Of a stretch of 64,000 bases of DNA, positions 34,584-44,010 are shown piece by piece. Every line of letters begins with the position of its first letter. The stretch's first letter is position 1. Where the stretch lies: contig JAFKFI010000063.1 of assembly GCA_017307285.1 (NCBI GenBank), positions 1 through 64,000 on the forward strand, in the 5' to 3' direction. The DNA is from Alphaproteobacteria bacterium (GTDB taxonomy: Bacteria; Pseudomonadota; Alphaproteobacteria; Acetobacterales; Acetobacteraceae). The translations under genes were made by a program, and so were the position numbers. The notes beneath the pieces are model-generated. The model was given only the letters and a program-made list of their open reading frames with translations, searched no databases and was not told where the DNA came from.

Positions 34584-36310
34584 GCGGCGCGCGCGGAGGT
34601 GTCGGCGGTTGCCCCGCTGCCATGACGCAGCAGGCGGCCGGAGAAGACGTTGGTCTCGCGGTCGTTCTCGATCGTCACCGCACCGTTGACCAGGATATAG
34701 CGATAGCCGCGCGCCCGCTGTACGCGTCGCCACTCGCCGCCGGGCAGATCGTGCACGATCTCGCTCGGCAGCACCGACAAAGCCTCATAGTCGTAGACGA
34801 CGATATCGGCCGGCGCGCCGGGGCGGAGCACGCCGCGATTCTCGAAGCCGGCGAGCGTCGCCGGCAGCGCGCTCAGCCGCCAATGGGCTTCCTCCAGGCT
34901 GAGCATGTTGTGCTCGCGAACCAGCTTGCACAGCGTCTCCGTCGGATACCGCCCGGCGGTGAAGAACTTCGTGTGGGCGCCGCCGTCGGAGACGCCGAAC
35001 AGCACGTAGGGATCGTCGATGATGTCCTTGAGGTTCTCCAGCGACACGTTGGGCGGGGCGGCAAAGAACTCGGTGCGCAGACCGTCGGCGACCGCGATGT
35101 CGAGCATCGCGTCCACCGGATGCTTGCCCAGCGCCTCGGCGACCTGGCCGATCGTGTGGTCCTTCCAGCGCTCGGTCTCCGCCGTGCACGGGCCGGTGAC
35201 GACGATATCCTTGATCGGCCCGGTGACGGTGAGCGGCACTTGTCCGCGCAGTGATGGCCGGCGAGCGGGATCGGCCAGTTTCGCGAGCCGCTCCTCGACG
35301 CTACCGAGTGTTGCCTCTCTCCATGCGGGGCGATCGTCCCACAGGTTCCAGTCCTCGAAGGTGAAGGCGAAGCCGGCATCGGTGGTGACGCCCTGGCCAT
35401 AGACGCGGATGCCGCGCTCGCGGCAGCTCGCCAGCCACTTCAGCCCGGCCCGGTGGACTTCCGGCTTGTGGTCGTACGCTTGCACCACGTTCCACAGCAG
35501 CGGCCGGCCGCTCAGGGTGGCGAGCCGTTCCATGTGGCCGCGATCGTGCTCGATGCTGCCTGATGATATCGTCATCTGCATGAAGCCCTGGTTGCGCTTG
35601 CCGAGCACACCGGCGAGCGCCTCGCAGGTGGCGTCGTGCATCACGTCCGTCACCATCGGCGTGCCGTCATAGTCGAGCTGCACCGCCGAGGGACCGTCCG
35701 GCAGCAGGCGTTGCGCCGACCAGCCATGCGCGCCAGCCTCGAGCGCCTCCTCGAATAGGCGACAGAGCTCGGCGTGCTCGGCCTCCGTCGGCATCCGCCC
35801 GGCCTTGGCATCATCGAAGCCGAGCACCGAGATCAACAACGGTGCGACGGGAACATAGGGAAGAATGTTCATCGCCTTGGGCGCGCGCTCGACGCTGTCG
35901 AGATATTCCGGGAAACTCACCCAGTCCCACGGCATTCCCTGTTTCATCGAGGCGAAGGGAATCGCCTCGACGCGCGTCATGCTCATCATCGCGCGTTCGC
36001 GCATCTCGGGCGCGACCGGGGCGAAGCCGAAGCCGCAATTGCCGATCACCACCGAGGTGACGCCGTGCCAGCCGGACAGCGTGCAGTACGGGTCCCAGAA
36101 CAGTTGCGCGTCGTAATGCGTGTGCAGATCGATAAAGCCGGGAGCGACGTGCAAACCCTCGGCGTCGAGCACGCGCGCCGCGTCGGCTTCGTCGATGCGG
36201 CCGATCGCCGCGATGACGCCGTCGCGGATCGCGATGTCCCCGCGATAGCGTGGCACCCGCGAGCCGTCGAAGATCAGCCCGTTCTTCAGCACAATGTCGT
36301 ATCGCGACAT
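34580..36310 (-). CDS. Amidohydrolase, N-acyl-D-amino-acid deacylase/D-aminoacylase family
   Basis: A 576-residue metal-dependent hydrolase. The N-terminal composite beta-sandwich begins YDIVLKNGLIFDGSRVPRYR. The barrel has the metal site PGFIDLHTHYDAQLFWDPYC (HxH, about residue 70), SVVIGNCGFGFAP, and the late FGVSDGGAHTKFF (metal Asp, about residue 470). The C-terminal part returns to the sandwich (GVLRPGAPADIVVYDYEALS). This family removes acyl groups from N-acyl-D-amino acids or opens related cyclic amides. The ATG at 36310 is preceded by a divergent 145-base region shared with the second ligase. Coupled to the downstream ligase by four-base overlap. Confidence 0.9.
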   Translation of the reverse strand: MSRYDIVLKNGLIFDGSRVPRYRGDIAIRDGVIAAIGRIDEADAARVLDAEGLHVAPGFIDLHTHYDAQLFWDPYCTLSGWHGVTSVVIGNCGFGFAPVAPEMRERAMMSMTRVEAIPFASMKQGMPWDWVSFPEYLDSVERAPKAMNILPYVPVAPLLISVLGFDDAKAGRMPTEAEHAELCRLFEEALEAGAHGWSAQRLLPDGPSAVQLDYDGTPMVTDVMHDATCEALAGVLGKRNQGFMQMTISSGSIEHDRGHMERLATLSGRPLLWNVVQAYDHKPEVHRAGLKWLASCRERGIRVYGQGVTTDAGFAFTFEDWNLWDDRPAWREATLGSVEERLAKLADPARRPSLRGQVPLTVTGPIKDIVVTGPCTAETERWKDHTIGQVAEALGKHPVDAMLDIAVADGLRTEFFAAPPNVSLENLKDIIDDPYVLFGVSDGGAHTKFFTAGRYPTETLCKLVREHNMLSLEEAHWRLSALPATLAGFENRGVLRPGAPADIVVYDYEALSVLPSEIVHDLPGGEWRRVQRARGYRYILVNGAVTIENDRETNVFSGRLLRHGSGATADTSARAA

Positions 36311-36455
36311 GGACGTCCCAGCTCCCGCATTTTTGCCGAGGTTAGGCGGTAAGCTCGCGCACCGGCAAGCCTCGCGGCTCCCCCTCTGGGCCGGAAACTT
36401 GTTGCGGATTGTGCCGACCCATATCACTGTTTCCGCGCGATCTGAGGAGGGTGCC

Positions 36456-38024
36456 ATGAGCGAGTTCTATGGCTGCCGGACCTTGGGTGAGGTCTTGACG
36501 CGCCAAGCGCGGGCGCGGCCCGAGGCGGTCGCCATGATCTTCGAGGAACGTGTCACGCGCTATGGCGAACTGGAGGCGCGCGCGCACCAGGTCGCCAACG
36601 CGCTCGCGGCGATGGGCCTCGGCCCGCGGGACCGGGTGGCCTATCTCGGCAAGAACTCCGATCTGTTCTTCGAGCTGCTGTTCGGCGCGGCGAAGGGCAA
36701 CGTCGTGCTGGTGCCGATGAATTGGCGGCTCGCACTGCCCGAGATGAGGACGGTGCTGCACGATGCGGCGGTCTCCGTGCTGTTCGTCGGACGTGCTTTC
36801 GGCGAGGTTGCGGCGCAGCTCCAGGTGCCGGGGCTCGAACGCTTCGTCTCGATGGACGGCGCCGATACTGCGTGGCCCGATTTCGAGGCATGGCGTGACG
36901 CGCAATCGAGCGAGCCCCAAGAGATCGCCATCGACCCGAACGACACCGCGCTGCAACTCTATACGTCCGGCACCACCGGGCTTCCCAAAGGCGTGGAACT
37001 CACCAGCCGGAACATCATGACGTTCCTAGATTGCTATGAATCGCCCGACGTGCTGCGGCTTACGCCGGATGACGTGTCGCTGGTCAGCCTACCGGTGTTT
37101 CATTTCGCCGGGGTCGGCGTCGGGCTTATGTGCCTCGCGCAGGGTGCGCGGACTGTCATTCTCGAGGAGGTCAACGTCGCGCGCATCGTCGAGAGCATCG
37201 AGCGGCACAGGCTCACGGCCTTTGTGATGGTGCCCGCGGTGATCCTGATGGTGGTGCAGCATTGCGAGACACAGCCGGCGGATGTCAGCTCGGTGCGGCA
37301 CTTGACCTATGGTGCGTCGCCGATTGCGGAGGATGTACTGCGCCGCGCGATGCGCGTGTTTGCCAACGCCGGGTTCTGCCAAGTCTACGGCTCGACCGAA
37401 AGCGGCGCGGTCGCAACCTTCCTGGCGCCCGAGCACCATGATCCGGCGCGCGGCAAGCTGCGCTCCTGCGGGCATGGGTATCCGGGGATCGGATTGCGCG
37501 TCGTCGATCCGGACGGCAATGCACTGCCGAGCGGCGAAATCGGCGAGATCGTGGTGCGGGGGCCGTGCGTGATGAAGGGCTATTGGCGCAACCCGCAAGC
37601 GACGGCGGCGGCGTTCTTCCCCGATGGCTGGTTGCGCACCGGCGATGCGGGGTATTTCGATGAGGCGGGATTTCTCTACATCTACGATCGCGTCAAGGAC
37701 ATGATCGTGACCGGTGCTGAGAATGTCTATCCGGCGGAGGTCGAGAATGCGCTGTTTGGCCATCCGGCGATTGCCGACGCCGCCGTGATCGGCGTGCCCG
37801 ATGCGCGCTGGGGCGAGGCGGTCAAGGCCATCGTGGTCCTGCGGCCTGGCGTAGAGGCGACGGCGGAGGACATTATTGGCTACGCCCGCGAGCGCATCGC
37901 AGGATTCAAGCTGCCGAAATCGGTGGATTTCGTCGAGGCGCTACCGCGCAACCCGACCGGAAAGGTGCTGCGCAGGCAGCTGCGCGAACCTTATTGGCGA
38001 GGCCACGAGCGTCGCGTGAGCTAG
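36456..38024 (+). CDS. AMP-dependent acyl-CoA synthetase (second ligase)
   Basis: A 522-residue adenylate-forming ligase: LQLYTSGTTGLPKGVELTSR (about residue 165), CQVYGSTESGAVATFLAP, MKGYWRNPQATAAAFFPDGW and RTGDAGYFDEAGFLYIYDRV. MIVTGAENVYPAEVENALFG (hinge) and RNPTGKVLRRQLREP (catalytic Lys) complete the pattern. It resembles fatty-acid/long-chain-type synthetases, but the acyl substrate is unknown. GAGGAGG is seven bases before the ATG. It is divergent from the amidohydrolase gene, which keeps the two ligases on opposite sides of it. The two ligases share the ANL pattern but are not close duplicates by eye. Confidence 0.92.
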   Translation: MSEFYGCRTLGEVLTRQARARPEAVAMIFEERVTRYGELEARAHQVANALAAMGLGPRDRVAYLGKNSDLFFELLFGAAKGNVVLVPMNWRLALPEMRTVLHDAAVSVLFVGRAFGEVAAQLQVPGLERFVSMDGADTAWPDFEAWRDAQSSEPQEIAIDPNDTALQLYTSGTTGLPKGVELTSRNIMTFLDCYESPDVLRLTPDDVSLVSLPVFHFAGVGVGLMCLAQGARTVILEEVNVARIVESIERHRLTAFVMVPAVILMVVQHCETQPADVSSVRHLTYGASPIAEDVLRRAMRVFANAGFCQVYGSTESGAVATFLAPEHHDPARGKLRSCGHGYPGIGLRVVDPDGNALPSGEIGEIVVRGPCVMKGYWRNPQATAAAFFPDGWLRTGDAGYFDEAGFLYIYDRVKDMIVTGAENVYPAEVENALFGHPAIADAAVIGVPDARWGEAVKAIVVLRPGVEATAEDIIGYARERIAGFKLPKSVDFVEALPRNPTGKVLRRQLREPYWRGHERRVS

Positions 38025-38086
38025 CGTCCGCGGCACCGCATTGCGGATCGCGATGGGAATGATAAGGTCGCGAGACAATAGACGGG

Positions 38087-38749
38087 ATGGAAGCGATGCG
38101 AGCAATCGTTCTTGCGGCCGCTGCTTTGGCCGCCGCGATCTCTGCGCTGCCGCAGGTGGCCCAAGCGGTTATCGTGGACGGCGGCACGCTGCAAACCGAC
38201 GGCACCAACACCACCGTTGACTTGTATTATTTCAACCTGAGCCAGAATGGCAGCTTCACTCCCGGGCTCGCGGAGCTCCCCGTGAACCCGCCACCGGTCA
38301 GTCATCCCGCGATCAAGCTCTATCGCGCGGGCGGGCCAGGAGCGGGCATGCTCGTTGCCGCGGCGAACGCCACCGCCGCGGGTCACGTCACCCTGAACGC
38401 CAACCTTCTGGCCGGCGACTACATCATGGTCGTTTCCGAGTACCTGCTGGCAGCCGGGAATTTCGGGCCGCTCAACCCCGATGCCGTCAACAAGGTCGGC
38501 TATCAATACGAGTTCGGCATCTCGGGCGGCGAGGATCAATACATCTCGAGCGCGTGCGATTATACAGGAAACCTGAACGGCACCTTCACGCTCAAGGCGG
38601 GCTTGCCGAGCTGCGGTGCGACGCCGCTCTTGCCCACCTACCAGCCGAGCGTCCCCGAGCCGGATAGCTTCGCGGTGCTGGCGATCGGCTTGCTCGGATT
38701 GGGAACGATCTTCGCGGCGTCCCGGCTCGTGCCGTCTCGTACCGGCTGA
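38087..38749 (+). CDS. PEP-CTERM sorting-signal protein, secreted
   Basis: A 220-residue extracellular protein. N-terminal signal peptide: MRAIVLAAAALAAAISALP then QVAQA. The middle is a low-charge beta-rich domain with no named fold (DGGTLQTDGTNTTVDLYYFN; GAGMLVAAANATAAGHVTLN). At the C-terminus is the PEP-CTERM signature VPEPDSFAVLAIGLLGLG then TIFAASRLVPSR: the PEP motif, a transmembrane helix and a basic tail, recognised by exosortase. No exosortase gene is in the window. Such proteins are usually secreted or surface-anchored. Alternative start at 38096. It stands between the ligase gene and hyuA. Confidence 0.82.
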   Translation: MEAMRAIVLAAAALAAAISALPQVAQAVIVDGGTLQTDGTNTTVDLYYFNLSQNGSFTPGLAELPVNPPPVSHPAIKLYRAGGPGAGMLVAAANATAAGHVTLNANLLAGDYIMVVSEYLLAAGNFGPLNPDAVNKVGYQYEFGISGGEDQYISSACDYTGNLNGTFTLKAGLPSCGATPLLPTYQPSVPEPDSFAVLAIGLLGLGTIFAASRLVPSRTG

Positions 38750-38824
38750 CGCCCGACCCCGCCTCGGTGCTTGCACCTTTGGCGGTGCCACGTTCAACTT
38801 CTGGGACACAGGCGGGAACGCGGC

Positions 38825-40894
38825 ATGGTCTGGCGGATCGGGATCGACATCGGCGGAACGTTCACCGACGTTGCGCTGGTCGATGAAGCAAGTGGACGGA
38901 TCGGCGTCGCTAAGCTTCTGACCACGCCGCATGATTTCGGTGAGGCGGTGGTCGAGGGCATCCGGCAGGGATTAGCGGCGGAGCGGATCGACCCTGCCGA
39001 GGTCGCGCTGCTGTCGCACGCCACCACGGTCGTCACCAACGCGCTGCTGGAACAGAAGGGCGCGCGGGCCGGCTTCGTGTCGACGCGCGGCTTTCGCGAT
39101 CTGCTGGAGCTGCGACGTTCCTCGCGCGTCGATCTATACGATCTGTTCCAGGACGGCCCGTCGGTGCTGGTGCCGCGCCGCTGGCGCTACGAGATCACCG
39201 AGCGGATCGACGCACAGGGCGAGGTCGTCACGCCACTCGCGGGAGACGAAATCCCGGCGCTGGTCGAGGCGATCCGGCGCGACGGATTGCAGACGGTCGG
39301 CGTGTCGTTCCTGTTTTCCTTCCTGAACGACGCGCACGAGCGGCGCGTCGGGGAGGCGCTGCGCCGCGCGCTGCCGGATGTCGGCATATTTCTGTCCTGC
39401 GAGGTGCTGCCGGAAATCCGCGAGTTCGAGCGTGCGAGCACGACGGCGGTGTGCGCCTATGTTGGTCCGCTGCTGGCCGGATATCTCGACCGGTTGCAGC
39501 GCGCCGTCTCCGCACTCGGTTTGCCGTCGTTGCACGTGATGGGATCGAGCGGCGGCGTGCTCGACATTGCCGAGGCGCTGCGGATGCCCGCCGCGGTGGT
39601 TGAATCCGGCCCGGCCGCCGGCGTGGTCGCCGCCGCTGTCGTTGGCCGGCAGATCGGCGTGCCGAACCTGATTTCGTTCGACATGGGCGGCACCACGGCG
39701 AAGGCAAGCCTTATTGCCGGTGGCGAGGTGGCGGTGACGGCGGAATACGAGGTGGGCGGCGCGGGGAGCGCCAATCGCTGGCTGCACGGCACCGGCCACC
39801 CGATTCGCGTCCCTGTCATCGATCTCGCCGAGGTTAGCGCCGGCGGCGGCAGCATCGCCTGGGTCGATCCCGGCGGCGCGCTGAAGGTGGGGCCGCACAG
39901 CGCGGGCGCCGATCCAGGACCGGCCGCCTATGGACGTGGCGGCACGCGGCCGACCGTGACGGATGCCAACGTGGTGCTCGGCTATCTCGATCGCGACTTT
40001 CTGCTGGGCGGCGACCTGCGCATCGACCTCCCGGCGGCCGAGACGGCGATCGCGACGGTGGGCGAACCGCTTGGACTGGGTGTGGCGGAAACCGCCGCGC
40101 GCATCATCGAGATCGTCAACGCCAACATGGCGCAGGCGCTGCGCATTGTGTCGATCGAGCGCGGCCACGATCCGCAGGAGTTTTCCCTGATCGCGTTCGG
40201 TGGCGCGGGGCCGGTTCATGCGGCGTTCCTCGCAGCCGAGCTGCTGGTGCCCGAGGTGATCGTGCCGCCGGCGCCGGGCGCGTTCTCGGCCCTCGGGCTC
40301 GTCGCGACGGATTTGCGGCGGGATTACTCGCGCACGTTGTACGCCGATCTCGCGACGCTCGCCCCGGAGCGCCTTGCCGAGGCGGTGGCTGGTATGGAGC
40401 GCGAGGGGCTGGCGATGCTGGCCGCGGCGGGGGTGCCCGAACAGCGGCGCGACCTGCTGCGGCTCGCGGATGTGCGCTACCGGCGCCAGGCATACGAGCT
40501 CACGGTGGCGATCCCGCCCGGCGCCATCACCCGCGACAGCATCGACGCGGTGGCGGCGGCGTTCCACGACAAGCACGAACAGACCTATGGCCATGCCAAC
40601 CACGAGGAGGCGGTGCAGCTCGTCAACCTGCGGCTCACCGCGCTCGGCCGGCTGCCCGGCATGACGCTGGTGCAGCGCACGGAGGCGAGCGCCGCTCGAA
40701 TCAAGCAGCGCAACGTGTGGTTCTCCGAATACGGTTTCATCGCCTGTCCGGCGTATTGGCGCGATGGGCTGACGGCCGGCACGCGCCTCGACGGGCCGGC
40801 GATCGTCGAGGCGATGGACAGTACCGCGGTGCTGCCGCCCGGCTGGACTGCGGCGGTGGATGAGCAAGGCTATATCCGGATGCGGAGGAACTGA
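38825..40894 (+). CDS. hyuA: Hydantoinase/oxoprolinase subunit A (HyuA)
   Basis: The large ATPase-fold subunit of the ATP-dependent N-methylhydantoinase/5-oxoprolinase/acetone-acetophenone carboxylase family. The 689 residues begin with the nucleotide-binding motif RIGIDIGGTFTDVALVDEAS (Gly-rich phosphate loop), then LSHATTVVTNALLEQKGARA. LISFDMGGTTAKASLIAGGE comes mid-protein and IAFGGAGPVHAAFLAAELLV in the second ATPase half. Subunit B follows after four bases (an overlapping type of operon). The hydantoin or oxoproline ring, or a carboxylation substrate, is not distinguishable. ATG at 38825 is chosen over 38771, whose leader lacks family character. Confidence 0.92.
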   Translation: MVWRIGIDIGGTFTDVALVDEASGRIGVAKLLTTPHDFGEAVVEGIRQGLAAERIDPAEVALLSHATTVVTNALLEQKGARAGFVSTRGFRDLLELRRSSRVDLYDLFQDGPSVLVPRRWRYEITERIDAQGEVVTPLAGDEIPALVEAIRRDGLQTVGVSFLFSFLNDAHERRVGEALRRALPDVGIFLSCEVLPEIREFERASTTAVCAYVGPLLAGYLDRLQRAVSALGLPSLHVMGSSGGVLDIAEALRMPAAVVESGPAAGVVAAAVVGRQIGVPNLISFDMGGTTAKASLIAGGEVAVTAEYEVGGAGSANRWLHGTGHPIRVPVIDLAEVSAGGGSIAWVDPGGALKVGPHSAGADPGPAAYGRGGTRPTVTDANVVLGYLDRDFLLGGDLRIDLPAAETAIATVGEPLGLGVAETAARIIEIVNANMAQALRIVSIERGHDPQEFSLIAFGGAGPVHAAFLAAELLVPEVIVPPAPGAFSALGLVATDLRRDYSRTLYADLATLAPERLAEAVAGMEREGLAMLAAAGVPEQRRDLLRLADVRYRRQAYELTVAIPPGAITRDSIDAVAAAFHDKHEQTYGHANHEEAVQLVNLRLTALGRLPGMTLVQRTEASAARIKQRNVWFSEYGFIACPAYWRDGLTAGTRLDGPAIVEAMDSTAVLPPGWTAAVDEQGYIRMRRN

Positions 40895-40897
40895 GCC

Positions 40898-42598
40898 GTG
40901 CCCGACACACAGCCCTTCCGCTTGCGGACGGACCCGGCGCGCTTCGAGGTGGTGAAGAACGCGCTCTACGCCGCGGCCGAGGAAATGAAGATCGTCCTTG
41001 CCAAGACGGCGTATTCGCCGCTGCTGAAGGTCGCCGGTGACTATTCCTGCGGCATCTTCGACCGCGCTGGCAACATGGTGGCGCAGGGGCCGGATTTGCC
41101 GATCCATCTCGGCTCGATGCCCGATGCGGTGCGCGCTGTGGTGCAGGCGTTTCCCGAGGTATTGCCGGGCGATGTTTTCATCCACAACGACCCGTATCAG
41201 GGCGGCTCGCACCTGCCGGACGTCAACGTGGTGGCACCCGCGTTTCTCGATGACCGGCTGCTCGGCTTCGGCTGCGTCCGGGCGCACTGGCCCGATATTG
41301 GCAGCGCAACGCCGGGCAGCTATGGCGCGGTGACGGAGATCTACGGCGAGGGGCTGCGGTTGCCGCCGGTGCGGCTTTATCGCGGGGGAAAGCCGGAGCC
41401 GGGGATCGAGGCGATCATCTTTGCCAATGTCCGCACGCCGTCCGAGCGGCTGGGCGATTTGCGCGCGCAGGTCGCGGCGTGCTGGCGGGCGGGGCAGCGG
41501 ATGGCCGCACTCGCCCGCAAATACGGCGCAGACGAGCTGCTCGGCATCATGGACGAGGTGCTGGACTATTCCGAGACGATGATGCGTGCGGCGCTTGCGA
41601 CGTTGCCGGACGGCGAGGCCAGCTTCGAGGACATCCTCGACGGCGACGGCGTATTGGCGCCCGGGGCGGCCGAGGACGAGACCTTCCGGATCAAGCTTCG
41701 CATCGCCAAGCGCGGCGACACGATCACGGCGGATTTCGCGGGCTCCGACCCGCAGGTGCCGGGGCCGATGAACGCGCCGCTGACCGTCACGGCGTCGGGC
41801 GTGTTCTGCGCGCTCAAGATGATCGCCGACCCGCACAGCCTCATCCCACCCAATTCCGGCTGCTGGCGGCCGGTGCAAGTATTGGCGCCCGAGGGCTCCG
41901 TGGTGAACGCGCGGCTGCCGGCGCCGGTCGTGTACGCGAATCACGAGATTTCGCATCGCGTCGCCGAGATGGTGATGGCGGCGATGGCGCGGATCACGCC
42001 GTCGACGGTGATGGCGGGATCGCAGGGCACCTCGGCGATCATGACGTTCGGCGGTGTCGACTACCGCACCGGCGAGCGTTACGTGAGCTACGAATCGGTG
42101 AAGGGCGGCTTCGGCGCGCGGCCCACCAAGGACGGCATCAACGGCGTGGCGAGCACCGTCACCAACATGTCCAACACGCCGATCGAGATGATCGAGATGA
42201 GTTTTCCGGTGCGCGTCGAGGAATACGCGCTGCTGCCCGACACCGGCGGCGCGGGCACCTGGCGCGGTGGGCTCGGCGTGCGCCGGGTGTGGCGAGTGCT
42301 GGAACAGGATTCCCATGCCGCGGTGTGCTGCGAGCGCACCGTCACGCCGCCCTTCGGATTGGCAGGCGGCCTCGCTGGTGCACCGGCGCGGCTCATGCTG
42401 GAATTGCCCGATGGCTCGTCGAGAAAGCTCGTGAGCAAGGGCGGCTTCATCGCGCCGACGGGATCGCGCGTGGTGATGGAGGCGCCCGGATCGGGCGGCT
42501 ACGGGCCGCCATCCGGGCGGGATCGCGCGCAACTCGCGGAGGATGTGCGTGACGGCTACGTCACGGAAGCGTCCGCGCAACGCGACTACGGCACGTGA
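40898..42598 (+). CDS. hyuB: Hydantoinase/oxoprolinase subunit B (HyuB)
   Basis: Partner of HyuA. The 566 residues match the HyuB length and pattern: FEVVKNALYAAAEEMKIVLA, then KTAYSPLLKVAGDYSCGIFD, LPIHLGSMPDAVRAVVQAFP and FIHNDPYQGGSHLPDVNVVA (the metal-site Asp/His block). A long catalytic domain with GGVDYRTGERYVSYESVKGG follows, and SRVVMEAPGSGGYGPPSGRD at the end, typical for the family. It starts four bases after hyuA. The aminotransferase gene follows by 11 bases, so the three form one operon. Confidence 0.92.
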   Translation: MPDTQPFRLRTDPARFEVVKNALYAAAEEMKIVLAKTAYSPLLKVAGDYSCGIFDRAGNMVAQGPDLPIHLGSMPDAVRAVVQAFPEVLPGDVFIHNDPYQGGSHLPDVNVVAPAFLDDRLLGFGCVRAHWPDIGSATPGSYGAVTEIYGEGLRLPPVRLYRGGKPEPGIEAIIFANVRTPSERLGDLRAQVAACWRAGQRMAALARKYGADELLGIMDEVLDYSETMMRAALATLPDGEASFEDILDGDGVLAPGAAEDETFRIKLRIAKRGDTITADFAGSDPQVPGPMNAPLTVTASGVFCALKMIADPHSLIPPNSGCWRPVQVLAPEGSVVNARLPAPVVYANHEISHRVAEMVMAAMARITPSTVMAGSQGTSAIMTFGGVDYRTGERYVSYESVKGGFGARPTKDGINGVASTVTNMSNTPIEMIEMSFPVRVEEYALLPDTGGAGTWRGGLGVRRVWRVLEQDSHAAVCCERTVTPPFGLAGGLAGAPARLMLELPDGSSRKLVSKGGFIAPTGSRVVMEAPGSGGYGPPSGRDRAQLAEDVRDGYVTEASAQRDYGT

Positions 42599-42609
42599 AG
42601 GAGACCGGC

Positions 42610-43986
42610 ATGACGATCCTTGCTCCCAACTCGGTACAGGCGCGCGACATCGCCTCGGTGGTGCATCCGCAAACCAACCTCGCGACGCATCTCACACAAG
42701 GCCCGGCGGTGATCGAGCGTGGCGAGGGGATCTATATTTTCGATGATTCCGGCGAGAGATTTCTCGACGCGGCGGCGGGGCTGTGGTGCGCGTCACTCGG
42801 CTATGCGAGCGAGCGGCTGGCGAAGGTTGCGTACGAGCAGATGCGGCGGCTCGGCTATTATCATTTCTACCGTCACACGACGAACGAGCCGGGCGTCGAT
42901 CTTGCGGAGGCCCTGCTGCGGATCGCCCCCGTGCCGATGTCGAAGGTGCTGTTCCAGTGCTCGGGCTCCGAGGCCAACGACACTGCGATAAAGCTGGTCT
43001 GGTACTATCACGCGGCGATCGGCAAGCCGGAGAAACGGAAAATCATCGGCCGGCGCATGGGCTATCACGGCAGCACCTCGGCCTCGATCAGCGCCTCGGG
43101 CAAATCCGACATGCACGCCGATTTCGGTCTGCCGTTCCCCGGTTTCCTGCACACCGAGTACCCGCATTTCTACCGGCATCACGAGGAAGGCGAGACCGAG
43201 GAACAGTTCGCCTCGCGCATGGCGGATGCGCTGGAAGCACTCATTCTCGCCGAAGGGCCGGAGACCTGTGCCGCGTTCATCGGCGAGCCGGTGATGGGTG
43301 CCGGCGGCGGGCTGACGCCGCCGCGCAGCTACTGGGAAAAGATGCAGGCGGTGATCCGCAAATATGACATGCTGTTCATCGCCGACGAGGTGATCTGCGG
43401 CTTCGGCCGCACCGGCAACATGTGGGGCTCGCAGACCTACGATCTGCAGCCGGACATGATCTCCTGCGCCAAGGCGCTGTCGGCGGGGATGCAGCCGATC
43501 TCTGCGCTCCTGGTCAATAACCGCGTGTTCGAGGCGATGCTCGACGAGAGCCGCAAGCTCGGTAATTTCGCCCACGGCTTCACCTATGCCGGCCATCCGG
43601 TGACGACGGCGGTCGCGATGGAGACGCTGCGGATCTACGAGGAGATGGACATGATCGGCCATGTCCAGCGCGTCGGCCCGTACATGCAACAGGTGCTCGC
43701 CCGCTTCGCCGAGCATCCGTTGGTCGGCGACGTACGCGGCGTCGGGCTGCTCACCGGGATGGAGCTGGTTGCCGACAAGGCAACACGCGCGGCGTTCGAT
43801 CCCGCGCGCAAGGTCGGCCCGACGGTCGACCGGCACGCACGGGCGAACGGGCTCATCACACGCTTTATCGGCGACCGTATCGCCTTCTCCCCGCCGCTCA
43901 TCATCACCGAGGCGGAGGTGGACGACATGGCGGCGCGGCTCGGCCGTGCGCTCGACGGCACCTGGGGCGAAATCCGGGCGAACTGA
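42610..43986 (+). CDS. Class III (omega) PLP-dependent aminotransferase
   Basis: Transfers an amino group from an omega-amino acid or amine to a keto acid using PLP. The 458-residue protein shows LWCASLGYASERLAKVAYEQ, then FQCSGSEANDTAIKLVWYYH, GRRMGYHGSTSASISASGKS (PLP-phosphate region) and FIADEVICGFGRTGNMWGSQ (Asp at PLP N1). MISCAKALSAGMQPISALLV carries the PLP-lysine. The sequence is close to aspartate/beta-alanine-pyruvate and 4-aminobutyrate-type enzymes; substrate unknown. GGAG precedes the ATG at 42610, which is chosen over 42595. Behind hyuAB it may act on a product of the hydantoin-type reaction. Confidence 0.9.
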   Translation: MTILAPNSVQARDIASVVHPQTNLATHLTQGPAVIERGEGIYIFDDSGERFLDAAAGLWCASLGYASERLAKVAYEQMRRLGYYHFYRHTTNEPGVDLAEALLRIAPVPMSKVLFQCSGSEANDTAIKLVWYYHAAIGKPEKRKIIGRRMGYHGSTSASISASGKSDMHADFGLPFPGFLHTEYPHFYRHHEEGETEEQFASRMADALEALILAEGPETCAAFIGEPVMGAGGGLTPPRSYWEKMQAVIRKYDMLFIADEVICGFGRTGNMWGSQTYDLQPDMISCAKALSAGMQPISALLVNNRVFEAMLDESRKLGNFAHGFTYAGHPVTTAVAMETLRIYEEMDMIGHVQRVGPYMQQVLARFAEHPLVGDVRGVGLLTGMELVADKATRAAFDPARKVGPTVDRHARANGLITRFIGDRIAFSPPLIITEAEVDDMAARLGRALDGTWGEIRAN

Positions 43987-44010
43987 ACAAGCCATAGGGG
44001 AACTGCGAAA

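Noticed and set aside
33054-38024. Two acyl-CoA ligases as a recent tandem duplication
   Set aside because: They share only superfamily motifs, lie in opposite orientations and differ along their length.
39134-42580. Open reading frame of 1148 residues on the minus strand
   Set aside because: It is antisense to hyuA and hyuB, is rich in His/Arg/Asp/Gly as expected from a high-GC shadow frame, and shows no domain.
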